Source: Microbacterium candidum
Lineage (GTDB): Bacteria; Actinomycetota; Actinomycetes; Actinomycetales; Microbacteriaceae
Reading direction: 5' to 3'
Length of the DNA stretch: 64,000 bases
Assembly: GCF_030315975.1 (NCBI RefSeq)
Contig: NZ_JASXSZ010000002.1
Location: forward strand, 186,001-250,000
Positions 18,609-27,288 of the stretch are shown here, one piece after another. Every line of letters starts with the position of its first letter. The stretch's first letter is position 1. The position numbers and the translations under genes are program-made. Under the pieces are notes generated by a model that had not been told where the DNA came from, made no database searches, and was given only the letters and a program-made list of their open reading frames with translations.

Positions 18609-21600
18609 TCAGGGGGTCGGATTCGGGTTCGGGCTCTGCCCGGAGTTCGGGTCGCACGTGCCGCCGAACGTGGCCGCCGCGGGTGCGAGGCCCCAGTTCT
18701 GCGCGGTCCAGTCGACGGTGACGGCGAGCCCTGCGACGCGCACGGCGCCGACCGGCACGTCGCCGCTCGCAGGGATCGTCAGCTGCTTGCCCTTGGCGTC
18801 GTAGTAGGCGACCGCGGTGCGGTCCACGGTGATCGCGGCGAGGCCGGAGCTCGTGGCGCTCGCGCCCGTCGACGACGTCGACACCCCGAGCGGGGAGCCG
18901 CCGACGCACACGGACACCGACCACTTCGCCCACACCTGGTACGGCGCGCTCCCGGCTCGCGCGGTCACCGGCACCCACGCGGTCTGTGTGCCGAGCGTGC
19001 TGTTGACGAATCGCACCTGGATACCCGGGTCGCGGTCGAAGACGGGCGACGGCGGGGAGTTCGCCGCGACCCAGCCCTGGAAGTCGGGCGCGCTGTTGTG
19101 CGGCACGGGCTGCGCCGAGGTCGGCGCATCCCTGATGAGCCACTGCGCGATGCCCTGGCCGATCTGCGGGGCGGGAGCGACTTGGAAGGTGTACCCGCTG
19201 GGCGGCTGCGTCTGCACCGCGTTGATCGACGCCGTCGTCTCGACGCGGCCGAACATCTGCCCCTGGAACCAGGACTCGGCGCACAGCCGGAACGTGTACC
19301 TCGACCCGGCCGGGAGCGAGCGGAACACCGCGGTCGAGCCGGTCGCCGACACCTCGCACGTCTGGCCGTCACGGACGATGCCGTACTGGGTCGTCGCGCC
19401 GTCGCCGCCCTGGGCGGCCGTGCCCGACGCCGTGACGTCGACGGTGTCGTCGGCGTTCGAGGTCATCGACAGGTTCAGCTGCGGAGACGTGGGCGCTCCG
19501 ATGCCGTTCGCGTACACGGTGCGCGAGGCCCCCGACGGCGACCCGCCGAGGCCCGGCGGCAAGCCGAAGCGCGAGTAAGGCGTGACAGTGATCGGCGTCG
19601 GGGAGTTGGAGCCGACACGGTACTGCGCGACGGTCACCGCCGTGTCGCTGCGGCGCACCTGCACCTGGGTCGTGTCGCCGGTCGGACTCGTGATCTGCAG
19701 CGACCCGGTCTGGCTCGGGTCGATGCCGGAGATCGTCAGCGACACGATGCCGCCGGCTCCCGAGGTGACGACCGGCGACGCGGTCACATCGGCGGGTGCG
19801 CCCGGTGTCGCGTACGCCCACGCCGTGGTGGTGACGGCGCTGCGCGATTCGCCGACGTCGTTGACCGCGGTGGCCGCATATGTCCGCTCCTCGCCGTTGG
19901 GAGCCGAGATCGGCGGGCAGACTCCGGAAGGCGAGCACGTCGCGACGACCTGTCCGAGGTAGCGGATCGCGAAGCCCGTCAGCGCCGGGTAGGCCAGGCG
20001 CGCATCCCCCGGGTCGACGCGGAGCGTCACGGTGCCGTCGGCGTACGCCGTCTGCGTGAGCGCGGCCGGCGCCTTCGGGAAGCCCTGCAGATCGAGGAGG
20101 ATCTGTCCGTCGCGTTCGCCCGCCGTCACCCGGCCCTGGGCGTCTCGGAGGACGAAGGATGCCGCGCACGTCTGGCCCGGCGCATCCGGACTCCACGACG
20201 CCTGGATGCTGTTCGCCGACGCCGGGGCGAAGGTGACCCCGACGCACGAGGCCGACGCACTCGCGGAGACGACCTGCAGCGGGGTGTGCGGCAGCGGGTT
20301 CACCTCGCCCGTCGCGCCGACGACGGAGAACGTGCACGACGCCCCGGTGCCCTCGGAGCAGCGCGCGGTCGCGGTGCCGCCCTGCGGCAGCGTGCTGGGA
20401 GCCGCGCCCACGCGCAGCACGAGACGAGCGGGAGCGACGCCGGGGTGACTCGTGACCGAGATGACCGCGGCATCCTCTGCCCCCGGCACCGCCGAATCCG
20501 ATCCCGTGACGGTGAGCACCGTGCCCTTCAGCACGACGGTGAACGACGGCCCGGGCGGCGTCACCGCGTAGGCGATGTGCTCCCAGTCGGTGCGCCCCTG
20601 CCACGACGTCATCGTCTTCAGGTCGTACGTGACCGTCTCCCCCGGGCCCACCACGACCGCGGCGGCGCGCAGTTCCGGCTGCGGCGCGAGCGCGCGGATG
20701 CGGATCGGCACGGAGAGGTAGCTCCAGTCCGGGTGCCCGGAGCCGATCCCGACGACGCGGACGGGCACGATGCACGCGTCCTGCCACGGCGCGCCCTCGC
20801 CCGCGTCGTAGCGGATCGTGGTGCCGCCGGTGCGGACGCAGGCCGCGCCCTTGCGCGCACCGCTCGGCGCGACGTCGGCGCCCACCTCGAGCCGTCCGCC
20901 GGGCGGGATGCCGACGAGGGATGCCATGTCCCACGACACCGACGACTTCTCCGCGACGTCGGGGAAGCGCGCATCCGGCTTCAGTGCGAGCGTCACGTCG
21001 TCGATGCCCGGGATGCGCAGGAAGCCGTACGTGGTCACGGTCGCGCCGGAGGCAGCCGTGCCGGTGAGGGCGAAGGGGATGACCCGGGCCGGCGCGGTCG
21101 CAGGCCCTCGCAGGCGCGTCCCCTCGACCGTCACGCCGTCGGGCGACCCCCACAGGCTGAGCGTGAGGCGGCGCACGTCACCGCCCGACCACGACACCTT
21201 CCCCGCGACGACGTCGACCCCCGTGGTGAAGCGGTCGCGGTTCTCGGCGGTCAGCACCGTGTCGGTGACGATCGGATAGTCGGGAACGGCGTCGCGTACG
21301 ACCTTGACGACGATGAGACCGCGCGCCGTGTTGCCCGTCGAGCTCTGCACGTCGTAGAGGAAGGACATCGTCCCCGGCGACAGTCCGGCCGAGATCTCGA
21401 TGTCCGTGCGCGACATCGTGCCCAGCAGCGCCTTCTCGCGCGCGTACTCCGGGTTCGGGGACCCGTCGATGAGGGTCTCCGGGACGTCCGGGCGGACGGC
21501 GACGAGATGCAGCGTGCCGCCGGTCGGGTCGACGTCGTTCGCGAGGGGGCTCACCCTCGCGACGTTGGTCGCGCCGGTCTGGATCTCGACGTAATCGGTG

Positions 21601-24593
21601 AACGTGACCGGGCTCGGGTTGGCCTGGGCATCCAGCACGCCCACGCGCGCGGTCGCGGTGCCCGTCATCCCTTCGCTGTCGACGACCTGGTACGTGAACG
21701 ACACCTGCCCGTGGAATCCGGGGACGCTCGCGTACACGAGCGACTCGCCGTCCGCCGACAGGGTCGCGGAACCGCTCGAGGGCTGTGTGAGCACGCGGTC
21801 GAGGGAGACCGCGTCGCCGTCGGGGTCGACGCCGAAGGAGGTGAACGGGATGGTCGTCGTCTCGCCGCTGAGCACCCGGCCCTCGAGCGTCCGCGGGCGC
21901 GGCGCCCTGTTGTCCTTGTCGGAGATGACCGTCACGTGCACGGTGGCGGTGTCCGCGAGCGCCGGATTCCCGGCCGCGTAGATGGAGTAGTCGACGCGGT
22001 ACTCGCCGGGGGTCGACGGGGCGAGGTAGCGCAGCATCCGCCCCGCCGCGAACGCGAGCGCGGTGGATGTCGACGAGTGCACGGATGCCGGGTTCAGTGT
22101 CACCGTCCCGCCCGCGGCGGCGACGTCGTTGTCGAGCACCGGGATGTCGACCTGCGCACCGGCGCGGACGACCACATTGTCGTCGACCGCGATGGGCGCG
22201 AGCTCGGGCGCGGGCGGCAGCAGCGTGACGCTCGCCTCGCCCTCGATGCGCGCGCCCTGGTCCTCCGTCCCGTCGGAGACGACGTAACGGACCGTGCCGA
22301 GGGCGCCCGGCTCCCCGGTCGACGTCGTGCCCGTGATGCGCAGGTAGCGCTGGCCGACGACATCGACGGACAGGCTCGCACCCGGCTCTGCCGTCGTGCG
22401 GATGTCGCTCAGGAGCAGCACGCGGTGCGTGGGGTTGGTCACCGCCGCCAGCACGTCGACCGTGACGTCCTGCGTGGGGTGGACGAACGCCACCACGGGC
22501 GCCGTCGCGAGCTGGGCGGGCGCGCCCTTCGGCAGGAGTGTCACCCGTACCGTCGCGCTCGCGTCGGTGATGCCGTCGGACACCGTATACCCGATGCGGT
22601 ATATGCCCGGCGCATCCGCGGTGAGATCGAAGGTGGTCGCCCCGGCTGTGGGTACGGCCTGGGCACGAGCGTCGTCGAGCACGTGGACGGCGGTGAGCGT
22701 CAGCCGTCCCTGCGTGCCGGTCACGTGAGGGGCGACGTCGATCGTGAGACCGCCGCCCTGGGTGTCGGTGACAGCGAAGGAGGATGCGGCGATCCGGGGC
22801 TGCGGCGCGATGCGCACGGCGAGCTGCTTGGTGGATGTGCGCCCGTGCGTGTCCGCGACGGTGACCGTGAGTTCGACGATCTGCGGAGCCGTCTGCGACG
22901 CATCCGGGTACTGGTAGACGACCTGTCCCGCCGGCGTCGCGGCGACCGAACCGGCGCCCGACGGGTTGTCGACCGACTCGAGCAGCAGCGGGTCCCCGTC
23001 CGGGTCGACCCATCCGTCGAGGACCGGCACCGAGACGGTGCCGCCGGGGGCGACCTCGGGAGACGGCCACGTCGCGAGGCATCCGGGCACCCCGCACCAT
23101 TGCGGAGCGGTGTCCTGCCCGTCCGGAACGACGGTGAGGGTCACGGTCGTGGGCTGCGAGTACAGGCCTCCTCCCTGCGCCGTTCCGTCCGTGACGCGGT
23201 AGTGGAAGGTCGCGGTGCCCTGCGCACCGGGGGCGACCTGCACGGCGAGCCGCTGCCCGTTGTCGGTGATGGTCAGCGATCCGAAGCCCGGGTCGAGCCC
23301 GGTCACGCTCGCCGGATCGATGCTCAGCACATCCTCGTTGGGGTCGTGGTCGTTCAGCAGCACCGGCAGGGTCGCGAGGCGCCCTGCGCGCACGCCGAAC
23401 CGGTCGGGCTCGGCGACGGGCGGGCGCGGGTCGATGACGACGCTCGCCTTCTCCGCCGTCTGCTGCGTCTGCGGCGTGCGGCGCTCGTCGAGACTCCAGT
23501 CCTGGCTCGACGGCAGCAGCGCTCCCGTGCGCCCGTTCCACACCCACCCGCTGCGGGTCTCATTCAGGATGAGACTCGACGCGGAGGCGCTGAACACCGG
23601 CTTGCGGTCGCCGTCGAGCGTCGCCGAGCCGTAGGACAGCTCCGACTCCCCCGCATCCGATCGCCACAACGTGCCGGAGGTGCGCCCGAGCCAGGCCGCG
23701 TGCACGATGCCGTCGAACACCACCGGCCGTGCGGGGGTGCCGAGATCGCGCGTGCCGCCGCCGGCCGCCCGCGTGGGCTTCGACCCGTCCACGGGGAGCC
23801 GGATGAGTCCGGCGTCGTCGGCGACCCAGGCCGCCTCGCCCTGCGACGAGGCCCGCGCGGGGGCGACGTCGCCGACGAGGGCGAGGGATGCGGGACCGTC
23901 GGCGCCGCGCCGCCATGTATGACGACCGTCAGAATCGATGAGGAACCACACGCCGTCGGTCGCGGTGAGGGCGAGCGTCGCGCCGGATGCCGGGGGCAGC
24001 GGCACGCGGTCGCGTCCCTGCACCTGGCCCGAGCCGATCGCATACCGCTCGACGACGTGATCGGACGGCGAATAGGCGAACAGCGTCCCGCTGTCATCGA
24101 GGGCGATCGCGGCGGCCGTAAGGGGCTTGGCATCCGCGCCCCCGACCTGCACGGGTGCCGCTCCCCCGAGGACGCCCGCCCAGACGGTGCCGCTGTCGGT
24201 GCGGTACGCGACCCACTGGCCGGCGGTGGCGACCTCAACGGTGCCCGGCGGGGTCGACGGCGCCGCACGCAGTGCCTCGTCGTCGAGGTTCGCGGGAAGG
24301 GACGCGTCGATGCGGGTGAGCTTGCCGAAGCTCTCCGAGAACAGGAACGCGCTGTCATCGGTCTGCGCGACCGCCGACGGGTTGGCGACCTCGCGCACGG
24401 TGTCGAGCTCGCCGATCGCGGTGTTGACGCGCGCGTAGTGGCGACCCGAGCCGGTCTGGAGCGCCCAGACCGCCGTCTCGGCGGGCGGCGTGCGCTTGGC
24501 GTCGAGACCTGGCCACACGACGCTCACGACGACGACGGACGCGATGACCGCTGCGCCCGCGATGAACGCCGCGATGGTTCCCCGGCGGCTCAT
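18609..24593 (-). CDS. Giant single-pass surface protein with Ig-like and Fn3-like repeats
   Basis: A 1994-residue protein with a short cytoplasmic end and one N-terminal transmembrane helix (about 5-28), then a very large extracytoplasmic region. Residues about 35-400 look like repeated beta-strand blades (WYR/VWFL/AWVADD patterns), possibly a propeller. Several Ig/cadherin-like repeats follow, marked by PVLLNDHDPNED, DPDGDPLLLESV, PVLDNDV and GVDPDGDAVSLD. The C-terminal third resembles fibronectin type III domains (APADVTASPV, RYTFRLCAESW). I chose the ATG at 24593, 41 bp after the kinase stop, because it directly precedes the membrane helix; earlier in-frame codons add only a low-complexity Arg-rich stretch. 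Proteins like this accompany the kinase/MoxR locus in Microbacteriaceae. The ligand is unknown. Confidence 0.85.
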   Translation of the reverse strand: MSRRGTIAAFIAGAAVIASVVVVSVVWPGLDAKRTPPAETAVWALQTGSGRHYARVNTAIGELDTVREVANPSAVAQTDDSAFLFSESFGKLTRIDASLPANLDDEALRAAPSTPPGTVEVATAGQWVAYRTDSGTVWAGVLGGAAPVQVGGADAKPLTAAAIALDDSGTLFAYSPSDHVVERYAIGSGQVQGRDRVPLPPASGATLALTATDGVWFLIDSDGRHTWRRGADGPASLALVGDVAPARASSQGEAAWVADDAGLIRLPVDGSKPTRAAGGGTRDLGTPARPVVFDGIVHAAWLGRTSGTLWRSDAGESELSYGSATLDGDRKPVFSASASSLILNETRSGWVWNGRTGALLPSSQDWSLDERRTPQTQQTAEKASVVIDPRPPVAEPDRFGVRAGRLATLPVLLNDHDPNEDVLSIDPASVTGLDPGFGSLTITDNGQRLAVQVAPGAQGTATFHYRVTDGTAQGGGLYSQPTTVTLTVVPDGQDTAPQWCGVPGCLATWPSPEVAPGGTVSVPVLDGWVDPDGDPLLLESVDNPSGAGSVAATPAGQVVYQYPDASQTAPQIVELTVTVADTHGRTSTKQLAVRIAPQPRIAASSFAVTDTQGGGLTIDVAPHVTGTQGRLTLTAVHVLDDARAQAVPTAGATTFDLTADAPGIYRIGYTVSDGITDASATVRVTLLPKGAPAQLATAPVVAFVHPTQDVTVDVLAAVTNPTHRVLLLSDIRTTAEPGASLSVDVVGQRYLRITGTTSTGEPGALGTVRYVVSDGTEDQGARIEGEASVTLLPPAPELAPIAVDDNVVVRAGAQVDIPVLDNDVAAAGGTVTLNPASVHSSTSTALAFAAGRMLRYLAPSTPGEYRVDYSIYAAGNPALADTATVHVTVISDKDNRAPRPRTLEGRVLSGETTTIPFTSFGVDPDGDAVSLDRVLTQPSSGSATLSADGESLVYASVPGFHGQVSFTYQVVDSEGMTGTATARVGVLDAQANPSPVTFTDYVEIQTGATNVARVSPLANDVDPTGGTLHLVAVRPDVPETLIDGSPNPEYAREKALLGTMSRTDIEISAGLSPGTMSFLYDVQSSTGNTARGLIVVKVVRDAVPDYPIVTDTVLTAENRDRFTTGVDVVAGKVSWSGGDVRRLTLSLWGSPDGVTVEGTRLRGPATAPARVIPFALTGTAASGATVTTYGFLRIPGIDDVTLALKPDARFPDVAEKSSVSWDMASLVGIPPGGRLEVGADVAPSGARKGAACVRTGGTTIRYDAGEGAPWQDACIVPVRVVGIGSGHPDWSYLSVPIRIRALAPQPELRAAAVVVGPGETVTYDLKTMTSWQGRTDWEHIAYAVTPPGPSFTVVLKGTVLTVTGSDSAVPGAEDAAVISVTSHPGVAPARLVLRVGAAPSTLPQGGTATARCSEGTGASCTFSVVGATGEVNPLPHTPLQVVSASASASCVGVTFAPASANSIQASWSPDAPGQTCAASFVLRDAQGRVTAGERDGQILLDLQGFPKAPAALTQTAYADGTVTLRVDPGDARLAYPALTGFAIRYLGQVVATCSPSGVCPPISAPNGEERTYAATAVNDVGESRSAVTTTAWAYATPGAPADVTASPVVTSGAGGIVSLTISGIDPSQTGSLQITSPTGDTTQVQVRRSDTAVTVAQYRVGSNSPTPITVTPYSRFGLPPGLGGSPSGASRTVYANGIGAPTSPQLNLSMTSNADDTVDVTASGTAAQGGDGATTQYGIVRDGQTCEVSATGSTAVFRSLPAGSRYTFRLCAESWFQGQMFGRVETTASINAVQTQPPSGYTFQVAPAPQIGQGIAQWLIRDAPTSAQPVPHNSAPDFQGWVAANSPPSPVFDRDPGIQVRFVNSTLGTQTAWVPVTARAGSAPYQVWAKWSVSVCVGGSPLGVSTSSTGASATSSGLAAITVDRTAVAYYDAKGKQLTIPASGDVPVGAVRVAGLAVTVDWTAQNWGLAPAAATFGGTCDPNSGQSPNPNPTP

Positions 24594-24634
24594 CCGATCC
24601 ACCGCCCGGTCGCTCGACCCCGCCGCCCGGTCAT

Positions 24635-25765
24635 TCAGCCCACCGCCTGCAGCCACACGGCGATCGCAGCGCCGATCGCGAGGACGAAGCCGGCGGCGGC
24701 GACGACGGCCCACGGCCAGACGGGCTTGCCCGCCGGCGTCGGCGTCACGGTCGTCGCATCCTCGTCGCGCGCCTGGCTCGCGACCCCCGCCGGCTCGCTC
24801 GTACGACGGGAGGTCGTATGCTCGACGGTCGAGCGGATGGCGCGGGGCGATGCATCAGCGAAGTCCACCTTCGCCGCTTCCGGAGCCCATTCGTCCACCG
24901 CGACCTCGATGGGGGTCTGGGCGAGCCCGAGCACGCGCTGCACGTCGCGCAGCGCTTCCGCGAACGCGAGCGCCGTCGGGTAGCGGTCGGCGGGGTCGCG
25001 TGCGAGGGACGCCGCGAGGACGGCCTGCAGCTCGTCGGGGACATCGGGGCGCGGGATGCGGGGATACGCGGCGCGCAGGATGCGGCGGCGCAGCTGGTCG
25101 CGGGAGTTCTGTCCCGCCTCCGGCCGCTCGAACGGGCTGTGTCCGGCGAGCAGCGAGTAGACCGTCGCGCCGAGGCTCCACACCTCGCTCGCCACGGTGC
25201 CGGGCGTGTCCTCCGACACCACCTCGGGCGCGCTCCACGGCACGCTCATCGCCAGGATCTCGTCGCCCTTCGTGGGGGTGAGCGCGGCCGAGATGCCGAA
25301 GTCTGCGAGCACCGGCACCCCGAAGCTCGTGATGAGGATGTTGCTCGGCTTGACGTCGCGGTGGATGAGCCCGGCTCGGTGCGCTGACTCCAGCGCGCTC
25401 GCCATCTTCACGCCGATCGACAGCACCTCGTCGACGGGGATGCGCTCGTGCCGGTACCGCTGCGCGAGCGAGCCGGGGCAGAACTCCATGACGATGTAGG
25501 CGCGCCCGTCGGCGGAGATCCCCGCCTGGTAGACGGTCACGATCGACGGGTGCGCGGACAGGTGCGCGAGGACGTCGGCCTCGGAGTTGAACATCCGCAG
25601 CAGTTCGGGGTCGCGCACATCGCTCGGAAGCACCTTCACGGCCACCGCGCGCCGGGGCATGTCCTGCTCGTAGAGGAAGACGTCGGCGAAGCCTCCCGAT
25701 CCGAGCGGCCGCACGTAGGCGAGCCCTGGCAGGACCGGGGGCGTGGACGGGAGTCGTTTCGGCAT
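24635..25765 (-). CDS. Membrane-anchored Ser/Thr protein kinase
   Basis: A Hanks-type kinase of 376 residues. The glycine loop is GSGGFADV (22-29), the ATP lysine is K44, the catalytic loop is HRDVKPSN (135-142), the metal-binding DFG starts at 155 and the APE segment is SAPEVV (178-183), so it should be active. A linker (about 290-345) leads to one transmembrane helix (349-371) with only five residues beyond it, so it has no PASTA or other extracellular sensor domain. It is the first gene of the locus and could phosphorylate the FHA protein. No PP2C phosphatase is in the window. The start at 25765 has GGGGG about 4 bp upstream; an ATG at 25807 is a less likely alternative. Confidence 0.88.
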   Translation of the reverse strand: MPKRLPSTPPVLPGLAYVRPLGSGGFADVFLYEQDMPRRAVAVKVLPSDVRDPELLRMFNSEADVLAHLSAHPSIVTVYQAGISADGRAYIVMEFCPGSLAQRYRHERIPVDEVLSIGVKMASALESAHRAGLIHRDVKPSNILITSFGVPVLADFGISAALTPTKGDEILAMSVPWSAPEVVSEDTPGTVASEVWSLGATVYSLLAGHSPFERPEAGQNSRDQLRRRILRAAYPRIPRPDVPDELQAVLAASLARDPADRYPTALAFAEALRDVQRVLGLAQTPIEVAVDEWAPEAAKVDFADASPRAIRSTVEHTTSRRTSEPAGVASQARDEDATTVTPTPAGKPVWPWAVVAAAGFVLAIGAAIAVWLQAVG

Positions 25766-25821
25766 CGAACCCCCGACATGCGTGCTGGTTGCGCCCCAGC
25801 GGACCATGGCGGGGCCCGACC

Positions 25822-25850
25822 ATGGTAACAAGCGCGCCTGACGCGGTGAA
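25822..25850 (-). promoter_or_regulatory. Promoter of the kinase/MoxR locus
   Basis: On the minus strand, -35 TTCACC (25845-25850) and -10 TACCAT (25822-25827) are separated by 17 bp. The start point would be near 25815, giving a leader of about 50 nt before the kinase ATG. The five downstream genes are spaced 41 bp or less or overlap, so this may drive the whole 13-kb block. Confidence 0.6.
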
Positions 25851-25897
25851 TCCGGCGGTGGATGGCGCAGTTCCGCGATCTGACGCAGCCCGCGGGC

Positions 25898-25903
25898 TAC
25901 CGT
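25898..25903 (+). promoter_or_regulatory. -10 box for leaderless CxxC-protein gene
   Basis: TACCGT followed by 6 nt and a GTG start at 25910. The spacing fits transcription beginning at the start codon. It argues against the ATG at 25862, which lies upstream of this box. Confidence 0.5.
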
Positions 25904-25909
25904 TGTCCT

Positions 25910-26575
25910 GTGGAGCGTTCGCTCGATACCCAGGTCAGCCAGGCCGTCGACGCCTGGCTGCGCTGGCTGCCCCGCTGGCAGCCCGCGACCCACCGCGGCC
26001 GTGTCGCGCCCTGCCGGCTGTGTCTCGGCTCCCCGGTGCTGTCGGCCGCAGGACTCGGGGCCGATGTCCCGCACGCGGTGCAGCACGGTCTCTCCGTGCG
26101 CGTGAAGACGATCGTGGACCGCGCCGTCGCGGACTACACGTCGCGCAACCTCCCCATGCTGCAGGCCGAGCTCGACCAGCAGGCCGCGCGCAATCGCGCA
26201 CGCAGCTACCGTCCGGCCGAAGACCTCGACCCCGAGTTCGAAGGACTCCCGCTCGATCCCGACCCGGTTCCCGGTGCGCCGTTCCTCTTCACCCTCTCCG
26301 GCCTCGCGGCGGAGGCGGACGCGGATGTCCCGGCCCTCCCGCCGCTGACCGAGGAGGCGAAGGCGGCGCTCCGGCAGGAGGTGGGCCTCGCCGACGACTA
26401 CGCCAACATGGTGGGGCGCGAGATCTGCTCGGTCTTGCTGCACCACCGCCTCCGCATCCAGACGGCCGTCGCCGAATACGTCGAGCCGCAGATCTCGGCG
26501 ATGCTCGAGGAGCTCACGCGCTCCCTCGACGCACCGTTCGATCCCGGCGCCGACGGCGGGTTCGACGGGCTCTGA
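25910..26575 (+). CDS. Hypothetical protein with N-terminal CxxC motif
   Basis: I do not recognise a function. The protein has 221 residues from the GTG at 25910, chosen because TACCGT lies 6 nt upstream (leaderless pattern); an ATG at 25862 would add 16 residues. A Trp/Arg-rich start (WLRWLPRWQP) is followed by a single CRLC motif (about residues 35-38), suggesting metal binding or a redox site. The middle is acidic and Pro-rich (about 120-150). It has no signal peptide or membrane helix, so it is probably cytoplasmic. It is transcribed away from the kinase promoter and stands alone. Confidence 0.75.
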   Translation: MERSLDTQVSQAVDAWLRWLPRWQPATHRGRVAPCRLCLGSPVLSAAGLGADVPHAVQHGLSVRVKTIVDRAVADYTSRNLPMLQAELDQQAARNRARSYRPAEDLDPEFEGLPLDPDPVPGAPFLFTLSGLAAEADADVPALPPLTEEAKAALRQEVGLADDYANMVGREICSVLLHHRLRIQTAVAEYVEPQISAMLEELTRSLDAPFDPGADGGFDGL

Positions 26576-26680
26576 TCCGCACTCTCCTCGTCGAGCTTCC
26601 GCACGCGGCGCCGACAGCGTCGAGGGTCTCCGAGCCCGGCCCCCCTCGCCGACTTGCGGCAAATGGCGGGATACGTGTGG

Positions 26681-26780
26681 GCGATTCGCGCATTTCGCCG
26701 CAAGTGGGCGACGGACCGTCGTCACTGCGGGCGCTGCGCGCATTCGACGGCACGTGGACGACGGGGTGTCGTCACTGCGG
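26681..26780. repeat. 50-bp tandem duplication overlapping a gene end
   Basis: Two contiguous 50-bp units (26681-26730 and 26731-26780) are about 78% identical and both end GTCGTCACTGCGG. The second unit contains the stop codon (26772-26774) and last codons of the minus-strand membrane-protein gene. Just upstream, ACTTGCGGCAAATG (about 26652-26665) is an inverted match to the first unit, CATTTCGCCGCAAGT (26691-26705), so this may be the remnant of a palindromic repeat element. Confidence 0.75.
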
Positions 26781-27251
26781 GCGCTTCTCCCACGGCCAGC
26801 GCGGACGCCCCGCATGCGTGCGCACCAGGGCGATGCCCGCCCAGCCGGCGATGAGCGCCGCGCCGAACACAACGGCGCCGTACCAGGTCGTAGCGAGGTG
26901 CCCCACCGTGCCGATCGCCGCTGCCGGGTCGGCGCCGACGATCATGGCGACCAGCCCGACCCCGACGAGATACGCGAGGAAGGTCACGAGGGCGACGATC
27001 AGCGCACCCCAGAACGACGGATGCGGCACCCGCACGAACGCCCACAGGGTGATCGCGAACGCGGCCGCCGCGAAGACGGGCCCGAAGATGCCGGGATACT
27101 GCCCGAAGCCCGGCGTCGAGATGACGTCGGTGTTGGTGGCGAGGCTCGTCATCCCGAGGCCGAAGATCAGCAGGGCGACGAAGCCGAGCAGGGAGAAGGC
27201 CAGCGCGACGGGCGGTCGCACCGGCCCCGCGCTGCGCGCGTCACCGGCCAT
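26772..27251 (-). CDS. Hypothetical four-helix membrane protein
   Basis: A 159-residue protein with four predicted membrane helices (about 15-38, 55-72, 80-103 and 120-140), a short N-terminus and a basic C-terminal tail. I do not recognise the family. The ATG at 27251 has TAGGCT 6 nt upstream and no Shine-Dalgarno sequence, so it is probably leaderless with its own promoter. The C-terminal codons and stop lie in a 50-bp tandem duplication. The gene before it on this strand (27289) ends 37 bp away and is also a membrane protein. Confidence 0.75.
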   Translation of the reverse strand: MAGDARSAGPVRPPVALAFSLLGFVALLIFGLGMTSLATNTDVISTPGFGQYPGIFGPVFAAAAFAITLWAFVRVPHPSFWGALIVALVTFLAYLVGVGLVAMIVGADPAAAIGTVGHLATTWYGAVVFGAALIAGWAGIALVRTHAGRPRWPWEKRPQ

Positions 27252-27257
27252 GACGCC

Positions 27258-27263
27258 AGCCTA
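27258..27263 (-). promoter_or_regulatory. -10 box for leaderless membrane-protein gene
   Basis: TAGGCT on the minus strand lies 6 nt before the ATG at 27251, the same arrangement as at the other apparently leaderless genes in this window. Confidence 0.5.
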
Positions 27264-27288
27264 GGCGCATGGGCACGGCTCCGTGGGC

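Noticed and set aside
18060..24983. A very long open reading frame on the plus strand opposite the giant surface protein
   Set aside because: It is rich in Arg, Gly and Asp with no recognisable domain, runs through three well-supported minus-strand genes, and reflects the high GC content that keeps the antisense frame free of stops.
25862..25909. ATG start at 25862 for the CxxC protein
   Set aside because: It lies upstream of a TACCGT box that is spaced 6 nt from the GTG at 25910; the extra 16 residues look unstructured. The choice is not certain.
25766..26872. A kinase with a 370-residue N-terminal extension
   Set aside because: The extra part lies antisense to the CxxC-protein gene and upstream of the kinase promoter; the kinase domain begins right after the chosen ATG.
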